DNA from: Clostridia bacterium
GTDB lineage: Bacteria; Bacillota; Clostridia; Christensenellales; UBA1242
Assembly: GCA_017616705.1 (NCBI GenBank)
Contig: JAFZXQ010000033.1
Coordinates: forward strand, 1 to 19,467
DNA length: 19,467 nt
Direction: 5' to 3'
Notes under the pieces: model-generated
Database searches by the model: none
The model's input: the letters and a program-made list of their open reading frames with translations, nothing else
What the model was told of the DNA's origin: nothing
Position numbers and translations under genes: made by a program
Part shown: positions 7,894 through 15,838 of the stretch, one piece after another
Position numbering within the stretch: position 1 is the stretch's first letter
How the letters are laid out: every line of letters starts with the position of its first letter

Positions 7894-10704
7894 TTACCAT
7901 AAAACCTTTGCTAGATATTTCCCTGTTATGCTTTTTGCTTTCTTACAGATTTCTTCAGGGCTTCCTGTTGCAACAATCTTTCCGCCTTTATCTCCGCCTT
8001 CTGGCCCCATATCAATAATGTAATCAGCTTGCTTAATCATGTCAAGGTTATGTTCAATAACTAAAACACTGTTTCCAGTTGAAACAAGCCTTTGAAGCAT
8101 ATAAACAAGTTTATCAACGTCATAAGAATGAAGCCCAGTTGTTGGCTCGTCTAAAACATAAAGCGTTTTACCGGTTGGACGCTTACTAAGTTCGGTTGCT
8201 AGTTTAACCCTTTGCGCTTCACCACCACTAAGTTCCGTTGCTGGCTGACCAAGTTTAATATAGCCTAAACCAACATCATAAAGCGTTTGGATTTTATTAA
8301 TAATACTTGGTTGGTTTTCAAAGAATTTTAAAGCATCTTCAACCGTCATCTCTAAAACATCATTAATATTTTTACCCTTATAAGTTACCTGAAGCGTTTC
8401 ATGATTATATCTTTTACCATGGCAAACATCACAAGTAACATAAACATCTGGCAAGAAATGCATTTCAATTTTTAAAAGTCCGTCACCACCGCAGGCTTCA
8501 CACCTTCCGCCTTTAACGTTAAAGCTAAACCTGTTGGCCTGATAGCCTTTGGCTCTTGCTTCGCTTGTTTTAGCAAACAGCTCTCTTATAGGCGTAAAAA
8601 CACCGGTATAAGTAGCAGGATTGCTTCGTGGGGTTCGGCCTATTGGTGATTGGTCAATAACAACAACTTTATCAAGGTGTTCTGCGCCCTTAATTTCGTC
8701 ATATTTGCCTTCCACCATCTTGGCGCCATTTAGTTTATTTGAAAGCGCTGGAACGATAATATCATTAACTAAACTGCTCTTACCAGAACCAGAAACACCT
8801 GTTACCGCAACAAAAACACCAAGCGGAACTCTAACGTCAATATTCTTTAAGTTATTTTGCTTAGCGCCAATAACTTCAATAACTTTATTTTCATCAATTT
8901 TTCTACGCTTTGAAGGAAGCGCTATTTTCTTTTCACCGCTAAGATATTTTCCAGTTATTGACCTTGGGCAATTTATTATATCTTTAACGCTTCCCGTTGC
9001 AACAATTTCACCACCGTGAACGCCAGCCTTAGGACCAACATCAACAATATAATCAGCCTGTCTTATTGTTTCTTCGTCATGTTCAACAACAATAACAGTA
9101 TTCCCAACGTCTCTTAAATTTTTGAGTGTCGAAATAAGCCTATCAGTATCTCTTGAATGAAGACCGATGCTTGGCTCATCTAGAATATATGTTACGCCAA
9201 CAAGACCGCTTCCAATTTGCGTTGCAAGCCTAATTCGTTGCGCTTCACCGCCTGAAAGAGTTCCGGCACTTCTGTTTAGCGTTAAATAATCAAGGCCAAC
9301 ATCAATTAAAAACTTACATCTTGCTTTTATTTCTTTAATAATATCAGCAGCAATCTTTTCTTCTTTTTGAGTTAGTTTTAATGAGTTAATCCAATCAGCA
9401 ATATCTCTAACACTTTTCTCACAAACTTGCGAAATGTCAAGTCCGTCAATCTTAACGCTTAAAGCCTGTTTATTAAGCCTTTTACCATGACACATTGAAC
9501 ATGGTTTTGTTTGCATATATTTTTCAATTTCTCGCCTAACAAAATCACTTTGGCTATTAGTATATCTCTTATAAAGATTGTTAATAATGCCATCAAAACG
9601 AGTTTTCATTTCTCCCTTGAAGTGCGCACTTTCATATTTAATATCAAGCATCTCGTCGCTTCCATAAAGAAGGATGTTTTTAAATTCAACCGGCAAATCT
9701 TCAATTTTTGAATCAAGGCTAACATTATATCTCTTAGCAAGTTCAGCAATATGTTTTGAATAATAGTCGCCATTAAAATAACTGATTTGCATGAAACTAT
9801 TATCTTTTAATTTTTGGCTTCCATCTTTAAAAACAAGATCAGGGTCAATCTCCATCTTAAAACCAAGACCAGAACAATCTGAGCAAGCCCCTAAAGGAGT
9901 ATTAAAAGAAAACAACCTAGAACTAATTTCACCAAATGAGAACCCACAGCTGTCACAAGAATGTTTGGTGTTAAATAAAGAAATTTTACCGTTAACGTCA
10001 ACAGCAACCAATCCGTTAGCAAGTTTTAAAGCCGTTTCAATTGATTCAGTTAACCTACTTCTAATATCATCTTTTAAAATTAACCTATCAACAATAACGC
10101 TAATATCGTGTTTTTGTTTTTTATCAATTTTAATCTCATCACCAAGCGTAAAAACATTTCCATCAACATTAACTCTAACAAAACCTTGTTTTAATAAGTC
10201 TTCAAAAAGTTTTGCATATTCGCCTTTTCTTGATCTAACCAATGGAGCCAAAACCATAATTTTAGAATCAGGTTCGTTCGCTAAAACTTTCTTAACAATA
10301 ATATCAATACTCGTTGTTGAAATTGGGGTCCCACAATTTGGGCAATAAGGAACGCCAATGTTAGCAAACAATAATCTAAAATAATCATAAATTTCAGTAA
10401 CCGTTCCAACAGTTGACCTTGGGTTAGAACTAGTTGTTTTTTGATCAATTGCAATCGCTGGGCTAAGCCCTTCAATCTTCTCAACATTTGGCTTTTGCAT
10501 TTGGCCTAAAAATTGTCTAGCATAACTTGATAGGCTTTCCATATATCGCCTTTGGCCTTCAGCAAAAATTGTATCAAAAGCAAGGCTACTTTTCCCAGAG
10601 CCTGACAAACCCGTAAATAAAACTAGTTTATTGTGCGGAATTTTAACATTAATATTTTTGAGATTGTTTTCACGAGCCCCAACAATTTCAATAAATTCTT
10701 TCAT
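7894..10704 (-). CDS. uvrA: UvrABC excinuclease subunit A (DNA damage recognition ATPase)
   Basis: UvrA forms the damage-sensing dimer of nucleotide excision repair and loads UvrB. I place the start at the ATG at 10704 (936 residues, normal length) because family homology begins at MKEFIEIVGARENNL and AAGGAAAG lies just upstream; an in-frame extension to 10788 is not supported. Two ABC ATPase halves are complete. Walker A GLSGSGKSS is near residue 32 and GVSGSGKSS near 636; both halves carry LSGGEAQR signatures (the second near 825) followed by LDEPSIGLH and LDEPTTGLH. The zinc-binding cysteine pairs (CPNCG, CDSCG, CSDCSG, CSMCHG, CEACGG, CDVCHG) are all present. It lies 109 bases after uvrB on the same strand, the usual Bacillota uvrBA order, with a possible internal promoter and an inverted repeat in the gap. 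Confidence 0.98.
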   Translation of the reverse strand: MKEFIEIVGARENNLKNINVKIPHNKLVLFTGLSGSGKSSLAFDTIFAEGQRRYMESLSSYARQFLGQMQKPNVEKIEGLSPAIAIDQKTTSSNPRSTVGTVTEIYDYFRLLFANIGVPYCPNCGTPISTTSIDIIVKKVLANEPDSKIMVLAPLVRSRKGEYAKLFEDLLKQGFVRVNVDGNVFTLGDEIKIDKKQKHDISVIVDRLILKDDIRSRLTESIETALKLANGLVAVDVNGKISLFNTKHSCDSCGFSFGEISSRLFSFNTPLGACSDCSGLGFKMEIDPDLVFKDGSQKLKDNSFMQISYFNGDYYSKHIAELAKRYNVSLDSKIEDLPVEFKNILLYGSDEMLDIKYESAHFKGEMKTRFDGIINNLYKRYTNSQSDFVRREIEKYMQTKPCSMCHGKRLNKQALSVKIDGLDISQVCEKSVRDIADWINSLKLTQKEEKIAADIIKEIKARCKFLIDVGLDYLTLNRSAGTLSGGEAQRIRLATQIGSGLVGVTYILDEPSIGLHSRDTDRLISTLKNLRDVGNTVIVVEHDEETIRQADYIVDVGPKAGVHGGEIVATGSVKDIINCPRSITGKYLSGEKKIALPSKRRKIDENKVIEVIGAKQNNLKNIDVRVPLGVFVAVTGVSGSGKSSLVNDIIVPALSNKLNGAKMVEGKYDEIKGAEHLDKVVVIDQSPIGRTPRSNPATYTGVFTPIRELFAKTSEARAKGYQANRFSFNVKGGRCEACGGDGLLKIEMHFLPDVYVTCDVCHGKRYNHETLQVTYKGKNINDVLEMTVEDALKFFENQPSIINKIQTLYDVGLGYIKLGQPATELSGGEAQRVKLATELSKRPTGKTLYVLDEPTTGLHSYDVDKLVYMLQRLVSTGNSVLVIEHNLDMIKQADYIIDMGPEGGDKGGKIVATGSPEEICKKAKSITGKYLAKVLW

Positions 10705-10753
10705 TTTTCTTTCCTTAATACTTATTATTTGCAATTTTAAATAATTTTTAGAA

Positions 10754-10774
10754 GTATTATGAATAACATAATAC
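10754..10774. promoter_or_regulatory. Inverted repeat upstream of uvrA, candidate operator over a weak promoter
   Basis: GTATTATG and CATAATAC form a perfect 8-base inverted repeat separated by five bases. On the minus strand the left arm contains TATTAT (10768-10773), 17 bases after a weak -35-like TTTAAA (10791-10796). The repeat would therefore cover the -10 of a possible internal uvrA promoter. It could also form a small RNA hairpin; it lacks a T-run, so it is not a terminator. Confidence 0.4.
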
Positions 10775-10813
10775 CCTATTTTATTCAAAATTTAAAGTGG
10801 TTTTATAAAAATT

Positions 10814-12790
10814 TTAACTTTTTTCAAGTTTTTTATTTAGTTTTGCAATTTCTTCTCTTATCTCAATTGCCTTTTCAAAATCAAGATTAGCAGCAGCAAC
10901 TTTCATCATAGCCTTTAAATTTTCAATCATTGCAGGTATGTTTTCTTTGTTAACTGCCTCACTCTTATTATCAGTTTTTGTTGAAATTTGAAGCGCGTTT
11001 TTAATGTCCTTTATAATAGTTTTAGGGGTTATGTTATGCTTAATGTTATATTCTTTTTGAATCTCGCGGCGCCTGTTTGTTTCTTTAATGGCCTTATCCA
11101 TTGATTCGGTAATGGTGTCAGCATACATAATAACTCGCCCTTCACTGTTTCTTGCAGCACGCCCTATCGTTTGAATAAGACTTCCTTCACTTCTTAAAAA
11201 GCCTTCTTTATCAGCATCAAGAATAGCAACAAGTTTAACTTCAGGAAGATCAAGCCCTTCTCTTAAAAGATTGATTCCAACAATAACGTCAACTTCTCCG
11301 CTTCTTAAGCTATTGATAATCTCAATTCTTTCCATAGTTTTAATTTCGCTATGAAGATAAGTTGATTTTATTCCATTTTCTTTTAAATAGGCTCCAAGGC
11401 TTTCCGCCATCTTTTTAGTTAAAGTTGTAACTAAAACCCTTCCGCCACTTTTAATAGTTTTATTTATTTCGCTAATCAAATCATCAATTTGATTCTTTGT
11501 TGGTTTAACACTAACTTCAGGATCAAGCAACCCTGTTGGCCTAATTATTTGTTCTGCTATATTATCGGCATGTTCAAGTTCATAAGGACCTGGCGTTGCT
11601 GAAACACAAATCATTTGGTCAATTTTTTGCTCAAACTCGCTGAATTTTAGCGGACGATTATCAAAAGAAGATTTAAGCCTAAAACCATAATCAACTAGGT
11701 TTTCTTTTCTCGCCCTATCGCCATTAAACATTCCCCTAATTTGAGGAATTGTTATGTGGCTTTCATCAATCATAAGTAGCCAATCATCAGGAAAATAATC
11801 AAAAAGAGTATATGGCTTCTCGCCCGGTTTTCTTCCATCAAAATATCTTGAATAGTTTTCAATGCCGTTACAATAGCCCATTTCCCTTAACATTTCAATA
11901 TCGTAACTAACACGTTGTTTAAGCCTTTGAGCTTCAAGCAGTTTATTCTTTTCTTCAAGCGCCTTAACTTCAACTTCCATATCTTTTTCAATTTGTTTTA
12001 ACGCGCTTTCAAGTTTTTCGCTTCCAACAACATAGTGGCTCGCTGGGTAAATTGCAGCGTGCTCAAGAGTTGCAATTGTTTTTCCGCTAACCGCTTCAAT
12101 TTCACTAATTCTATCAATTTCATCACCAAAGAATTCAACCCTAATTGAATGCTCACTTTGGGTTGCTGGGAAAATATCTAAAACATCACCATTAACCCTA
12201 AAGTTGCCCCTAGCAAACTCAAAATCGTTACGCTTATATTGATTGTCAACAAGTTTTGAAATAACCTTATCCCTGCTTATTTTCATGCCTGGGCGTAAAC
12301 TAATTGCCATCTTTTGATATTCGCTTGGCTCACCCAAACCATAAATGCAAGAAACTGAGGCAACAATAATAACGTCTTTTCTTTCAAAAAGTGCGCAAGT
12401 TGCTGAATGCCTTAATTTATCTATTTCGTCATTAACCTGAGTTTCTTTTTCAATATAAGTATCGCTTGAAACGATATATGCTTCAGGCTGATAAAAATCA
12501 TAATAACTAACGAAATAGTTAACACTGTTATTTGGGAAAAACTCTCTAAACTCATTACAAAGTTGGGCCGCTAACGTTTTATTATGAGCAATAACAAGCG
12601 TTGGCCTGTTAACTTCTTTAATAATATTGGCCATAGTAAATGTTTTTCCGCTTCCGGTAACGCCAAGCAAAACTTGAGTGCGCAAACCATCACGCACCCC
12701 ATTAACTAAACTCTTAATGGCTTCTGGCTGATCGCCAGTTGGCTTCATTTTAGAATTAAGTTCAAAAACATTTTCTTTGGTCTTTTCCAT
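10814..12790 (-). CDS. uvrB: UvrABC excinuclease subunit B (helicase-like damage verification)
   Basis: UvrB receives damaged DNA from UvrA, checks the lesion and recruits UvrC. The protein is 658 residues from the ATG at 12790; a TTG six bases upstream is also possible. Walker A is GVTGSGKT (43-50). The beta-hairpin region YYDFYQPEAYI followed by DEIDKLRHSAT is intact, as are the DESH box (IDESHITIPQIRGMFNGD), VSATPGPYELEH, the C-terminal helicase part with GINLLREGLDLPEV and the QTIGRAARN motif. A C-terminal UVR domain (about 618-655, NLDFEKAIEIREEIAKL) for UvrC contact is present. No ribosome site is visible near the start; a perfect TATAAT ends only ten bases before the ATG, so one transcript may be nearly leaderless. 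First gene of the uvrB-uvrA unit. Confidence 0.97.
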   Translation of the reverse strand: MEKTKENVFELNSKMKPTGDQPEAIKSLVNGVRDGLRTQVLLGVTGSGKTFTMANIIKEVNRPTLVIAHNKTLAAQLCNEFREFFPNNSVNYFVSYYDFYQPEAYIVSSDTYIEKETQVNDEIDKLRHSATCALFERKDVIIVASVSCIYGLGEPSEYQKMAISLRPGMKISRDKVISKLVDNQYKRNDFEFARGNFRVNGDVLDIFPATQSEHSIRVEFFGDEIDRISEIEAVSGKTIATLEHAAIYPASHYVVGSEKLESALKQIEKDMEVEVKALEEKNKLLEAQRLKQRVSYDIEMLREMGYCNGIENYSRYFDGRKPGEKPYTLFDYFPDDWLLMIDESHITIPQIRGMFNGDRARKENLVDYGFRLKSSFDNRPLKFSEFEQKIDQMICVSATPGPYELEHADNIAEQIIRPTGLLDPEVSVKPTKNQIDDLISEINKTIKSGGRVLVTTLTKKMAESLGAYLKENGIKSTYLHSEIKTMERIEIINSLRSGEVDVIVGINLLREGLDLPEVKLVAILDADKEGFLRSEGSLIQTIGRAARNSEGRVIMYADTITESMDKAIKETNRRREIQKEYNIKHNITPKTIIKDIKNALQISTKTDNKSEAVNKENIPAMIENLKAMMKVAAANLDFEKAIEIREEIAKLNKKLEKS

Positions 12791-12800
12791 TTTCAACTAT

Positions 12801-12828
12801 ATTATAACCTTTTTTGGTCATTTTACAA
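12801..12828 (-). promoter_or_regulatory. Possible proximal promoter of uvrB
   Basis: On the minus strand, TTGTAA (12823-12828), a 16-base spacer and TATAAT (12801-12806). The predicted start near 12794 would leave only about four bases before the ATG. Confidence 0.45.
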
Positions 12829-12830
12829 CA

Positions 12831-12840
12831 GGTTATAACC
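12831..12840. promoter_or_regulatory. Palindrome GGTTATAACC, candidate operator upstream of uvrB
   Basis: A perfect 10-base palindrome lies between the two candidate uvrB promoters. The half sequence GGTTATAA recurs on the minus strand over the proximal -10 (12802-12809). It does not match the Bacillus LexA box. Regulatory use is inference. Confidence 0.35.
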
Positions 12841-12856
12841 AATTTTCTATTTATAT

Positions 12857-12886
12857 ATTATAAATTCAACTATAATATATTGACAA
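12857..12886 (-). promoter_or_regulatory. Possible distal promoter of uvrB, sharing its -35 with the divergent promoter
   Basis: On the minus strand, TTGTCA (12881-12886), an 18-base spacer and TATAAT (12857-12862). The -35 overlaps the opposite-strand TTGACA at 12880-12885 by five bases. It would give a leader of about 60 bases that contains the palindrome. Confidence 0.5.
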
Positions 12887-12908
12887 AATTATGCTTAAAT
12901 ATTAAAAT
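12880..12908 (+). promoter_or_regulatory. Promoter of the small membrane peptide-glyS unit
   Basis: Perfect TTGACA (12880-12885), a 17-base spacer and TAAAAT (12903-12908). The predicted start near 12915 leaves about 17 bases before the ATG at 12932, including AGGAG at 12917-12921. Confidence 0.8.
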
Positions 12909-12931
12909 TTAAACATAGGAGAATTACATTA

Positions 12932-13117
12932 ATGAAACATTACAAAAGTACCAATTCAACAATAGCAAAAGCGTTCGCAATATTGCTTGGCGTTTGCTTA
13001 TTGGTAACCCCATTACAAGATGACAGAATAAGCTCAGCTCCTGTTCAAAAAATGAAAGAAAGCATTTTAAATAATGAACTTGATGAAGATAGGTTTGGGG
13101 CTGAAAAGTTAAAATAA
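12932..13117 (+). CDS. Small single-span membrane or exported peptide, unknown
   Basis: A 61-residue product with a clear ribosome site (AGGAG, ten bases before ATG) and a strong promoter. Residues 1-13 are polar and basic, 11-28 form a hydrophobic segment (IAKAFAILLGVCLLVTPL), and the rest is a charged tail. It is either a single-span membrane protein or a secreted peptide; there is no lipobox with a suitable Cys, though C17 lies within the helix. There is no terminator before glyS, whose ATG follows 35 bases after this stop, so the two are probably co-transcribed. It is not glycine-rich, so it is not an attenuator peptide for glycine. No family recognised. Confidence 0.72.
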   Translation: MKHYKSTNSTIAKAFAILLGVCLLVTPLQDDRISSAPVQKMKESILNNELDEDRFGAEKLK

Positions 13118-13152
13118 TTTGATTATTTTAATTGTGCTTAAAGGAGCATTTT

Positions 13153-14520
13153 ATGGAAAAAACTATGGATAAAATTGTTAACCTATGTAAAGGTCGTGGA
13201 TTTGTTTACCCAGGAAGCGACATTTACGGCGGTTTTGCTAACACGTGGGACTATGGCCCTCTTGGTGTTGAGCTTGAAAATAATATTAAAAAAGCGTGGT
13301 GGAAACGCTTTGTTCAAGAAAGCGAAAACTCTTTTGGTGTTGACGCTGGAATTTTAATGAACCCAACCGTTTGGGACGCTTCTGGCCACACTCAAAACTT
13401 CAGCGATCCTAAAATGGATTGTAAAAATTGTAAAAACAGATTCCGTGCTGATAACCTTATTGAAGAACATTCAAAAGGTAAAGTTAGCGCTGAAGCAATG
13501 ACAAACGAGCAAATGGAAGCCTATATTGATGAACACCATATCAACTGCCCTGTTTGCGGAAAACATGACTTTACGCCAATTAGGCAATTTAAACTTATGT
13601 TTGAAACAAGCCGCGGAACAATTGATAATGCTAAAGACGTTGTTTACCTTCGTCCTGAAACTTGCCAAGGTGAATATGTTAACTTCCTTAACGTTGCTAG
13701 AACAGCAAGAGCAAAAGTTCCTTTCAGTATTGCCCAAATCGGTAAGAGTTTTAGAAACGAAATAACCCCTGGTAACTTCTTGTTTAGAACTATTGAATTT
13801 GAGCAAATGGAGCTCCAAACATTCTGTAAAGATAGCGAAGCAATTGACATTTATAATCAAAACAAACTTAATGCTTTGCAATTCGCTAAAGACATCGGTT
13901 TAAATGAAAAACGTTTACGTTTCCATGATCATGAAAAACTTGCCCACTATGCTAAATGCGCTTGTGATATTCAATATCAATTCCCTATTGGCTGGGAAGA
14001 ATTAAATGGTATTCACCACAGAGGAACTTGGGATCTATCAAGGCATCAAGAGTTTAGCGGAAAGAGCATGGTTTATACTGACCCTATAACAAATGAAAAA
14101 TTCTTACCAACCGTTGTTGAATATTCAATTGGTGTTGGAAGATTAGCCCTTGCAACACTTTGCGAAGCCTATGATGAAGAAACACTTGAAAATGGCGAAA
14201 CTAGAATTGTTATGCACCTTAACCCTGCTATTGCGCCATATAAAGTTGCAGTTCTTCCACTTCAAAAGAATTTAAATGATAAGGCTAAAGAAGTTTTAAG
14301 AATGCTTAATAAACACTTTATGTGTTCTTATGACGAAGCGGGATCAATTGGTAAAAGATATCGCCGTCAAGATGAAATCGGAACGCCATTCTGCGTAACT
14401 ATTGACTTTGATAGCTTAGAAGATGAAACTGTTACAATTAGAGATCGTGACACAATGGAACAAAAGCGCTTAAAGATTAAAGAATTAGTTCCTTATATCT
14501 ATTCAAAAGTTGAATTCTAA
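13153..14520 (+). CDS. glyS: Glycyl-tRNA synthetase, alpha2 (single-chain) type
   Basis: Charges tRNA-Gly with glycine in the cytoplasm. I use the ATG at 13153 (455 residues) because AAGGAG sits at 13141-13146; an in-frame TTG at 13132 lies before that ribosome site. The class II fold is evident: GRGFVYPGSDIYGG near the N-terminus, TWDYGPLGVEL (31-41), a four-cysteine zinc site (C90, C93, C132, C135), RPETCQGEYVNF (168-178) and motif 2 FRNEITPGNFLFR (200-212). Motif 3 is EYSIGVGR (323-330) and the anticodon-binding domain follows from about 350. Two positions look unusual for the family as I remember it: Ile214 where Arg is usual in FRTREFEQ, and Tyr324 where Pro is usual in EPSxGxxR. No T-box leader fits in the short upstream region. 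It is preceded by the 61-residue peptide gene. Confidence 0.96.
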   Translation: MEKTMDKIVNLCKGRGFVYPGSDIYGGFANTWDYGPLGVELENNIKKAWWKRFVQESENSFGVDAGILMNPTVWDASGHTQNFSDPKMDCKNCKNRFRADNLIEEHSKGKVSAEAMTNEQMEAYIDEHHINCPVCGKHDFTPIRQFKLMFETSRGTIDNAKDVVYLRPETCQGEYVNFLNVARTARAKVPFSIAQIGKSFRNEITPGNFLFRTIEFEQMELQTFCKDSEAIDIYNQNKLNALQFAKDIGLNEKRLRFHDHEKLAHYAKCACDIQYQFPIGWEELNGIHHRGTWDLSRHQEFSGKSMVYTDPITNEKFLPTVVEYSIGVGRLALATLCEAYDEETLENGETRIVMHLNPAIAPYKVAVLPLQKNLNDKAKEVLRMLNKHFMCSYDEAGSIGKRYRRQDEIGTPFCVTIDFDSLEDETVTIRDRDTMEQKRLKIKELVPYIYSKVEF

Positions 14521-14525
14521 AAAAG

Positions 14526-14555
14526 AAAAACACTTGGCTATTCCAAGTGTTTTTT
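14526..14555. terminator. Two-way terminator after glyS
   Basis: The stem CACTTGG (14531-14537) pairs with CCAAGTG (14543-14549), with loop CTATT, flanked by A-runs and T-runs. It ends glyS on the plus strand and the converging three-gene operon on the minus strand. Confidence 0.9.
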
Positions 14556-14565
14556 ATTGCCTATT

Positions 14566-15372
14566 TTATAAAGTTAACGCTGCAACAGAATCTTCATATT
14601 TATCAATAAGCGTTTCTATTTCTTCTGTTATAGTGTTAATGTCTTGCCCATTAGCATACATTAAAATTCGTTGTGTTTTTCTAATCCTGATTATTTGATA
14701 ATATGCCATACATTTTTCAAGCCCAGATAATGTTTCAGGGTTTCCAACCGCATTAACATTAATGTTTATTGCCTGGTCAATTGATAAATTGTTATAAAGT
14801 TTAATATAAATATCGTTCAAGGCCTTTTGTCTTTCTTCTTGAGTTAACAACTTATCTGACGCAACACAGTCAACATAAGTTCCAAAACACCAATCATAAA
14901 CATTAGAATTAGCAGTAAGTTCTTTAAATGCAAGTTCGCTTGCTTTATCAGTGAAGTTTGATAAATAATAACTCTTAACAAGTTGACTTGTTAAATATGA
15001 ATCATAATCCGCAACCAAAACAAGCCTTGATTTTTCAGTTGTTTGAGAAATGGCGCTTTGATTAACTTTAACGCAAAATGCGTTATAATCATCACGCTTC
15101 TTCATTTCTTCAATAAGCTTGCTAGCCGTATAATATTTTTCTGTTGAAAGATTCATTTCAATAGCATTATATAAATCAACAACTTGCCCCGTTTTATAAT
15201 AAGTTTTTTCAAGCAAAACTGCTTGAGCATTTTTACTTACATAATTTGAAGCGGCTTTAGGGTTAATTGAACAAATGCTAACAAAAACAAACCCAACAAC
15301 AACGAATATTGCTAACAAGGTTTTGCAAATGGTTTTAATAACAACTAAATCAATCTTACTCTCTTCGTTCAT
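14566..15372 (-). CDS. Membrane-anchored helical protein, unknown
   Basis: A 268-residue protein. The ATG at 15372 is chosen because AGGTGA lies just upstream, inside the end of rpiB; a GTG nine bases earlier falls within that ribosome site. One N-terminal membrane helix (about residues 9-34) follows a short charged start. The remainder (about 235 residues) is probably outside the membrane and almost all helical, with regular Tyr/Leu/Lys spacing that could form TPR-like pairs, though I cannot call a repeat family. Only one base separates it from the rpiB stop, so it is translated as the third gene of the phosphatase-rpiB unit and ends at the shared terminator. Function unknown. Confidence 0.82.
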   Translation of the reverse strand: MNEESKIDLVVIKTICKTLLAIFVVVGFVFVSICSINPKAASNYVSKNAQAVLLEKTYYKTGQVVDLYNAIEMNLSTEKYYTASKLIEEMKKRDDYNAFCVKVNQSAISQTTEKSRLVLVADYDSYLTSQLVKSYYLSNFTDKASELAFKELTANSNVYDWCFGTYVDCVASDKLLTQEERQKALNDIYIKLYNNLSIDQAININVNAVGNPETLSGLEKCMAYYQIIRIRKTQRILMYANGQDINTITEEIETLIDKYEDSVAALTL

Positions 15373-15373
15373 T

Positions 15374-15838
15374 TTATTCACCTAGTTTATTTAAAACACT
15401 TATCCTTTCAAGATGTCTTCCACCTTCAAATTCTGTTGTAAAGAAAGTTTTAATTATCTTTTCAATTCTATTCTTAGTTAAATTTAATTTAACAACGCCA
15501 TCAAAGTAACCTGCTGGCAAACAAAGACAATTAGCGTCTTCATGACGCCTAGCATAATATGCCGTTTCTTCATTTGTTGCAAGGCAAGCCCTAATTCCAC
15601 GGAACTTATTAGCAACCATCATAACGCCAACCCCTGTTCCACAAACTAAAACACAAGCCTCATCACTATTTAATTTTGAAACAACATTTTTTGTTGCGTC
15701 AACATAGTTTTCATTATTTGATTCAACAATTTCACCTTTAATTTTAAGGGCTTTTAAGCAATCTAAAATAAAGGGCTTAATTTTATCCCCCCTATAATCG
15801 CCAGCAATTATTACTTTTTTGAAGTTTTCTTTTCGCAT
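15374..15838 (-). CDS. rpiB: RpiB/LacAB-family sugar-phosphate isomerase (ribose-5-phosphate isomerase B type)
   Basis: The family interconverts ribose-5-phosphate and ribulose-5-phosphate, or related sugar phosphates. The start at 15838 (154 residues, usual length) is supported by AGAGGG seven bases upstream; an upstream TTG is not needed. Catalytic Cys66 sits in CGTGVG, His99 in RRHEDAN, and the GIRA and EFEGGRHLER segments are intact, so the protein should be active. The usual N-terminal CDH/SDH motif is changed: it reads AGDYRG, with Asp14 kept but Tyr15 where His is typical, and the usual DYPD segment is NYVDAT. This makes the exact substrate uncertain; a specialised isomerase is possible. 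It overlaps the phosphatase gene by 28 bases. The same gene pair (ywlE-ywlF) exists in B. subtilis. Confidence 0.88.
   Translation of the reverse strand: MRKENFKKVIIAGDYRGDKIKPFILDCLKALKIKGEIVESNNENYVDATKNVVSKLNSDEACVLVCGTGVGVMMVANKFRGIRACLATNEETAYYARRHEDANCLCLPAGYFDGVVKLNLTKNRIEKIIKTFFTTEFEGGRHLERISVLNKLGE

Noticed and set aside
9791..10348. Plus-strand open frame of 185 codons antisense to uvrA
   Set aside because: Lies wholly within the conserved uvrA coding region, with no promoter or ribosome site; its composition is that of a reverse-strand shadow.
10705..10788. 28-residue N-terminal extension of uvrA
   Set aside because: Homology begins at the ATG at 10704, which has AAGGAAAG just upstream; the extension is AT-rich and runs through the possible promoter.
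12841..13152. T-box riboswitch before glyS
   Set aside because: Promoter, ribosome site and the 61-residue gene fill the region; there is no space for a T-box, and no terminator-antiterminator hairpin is visible.
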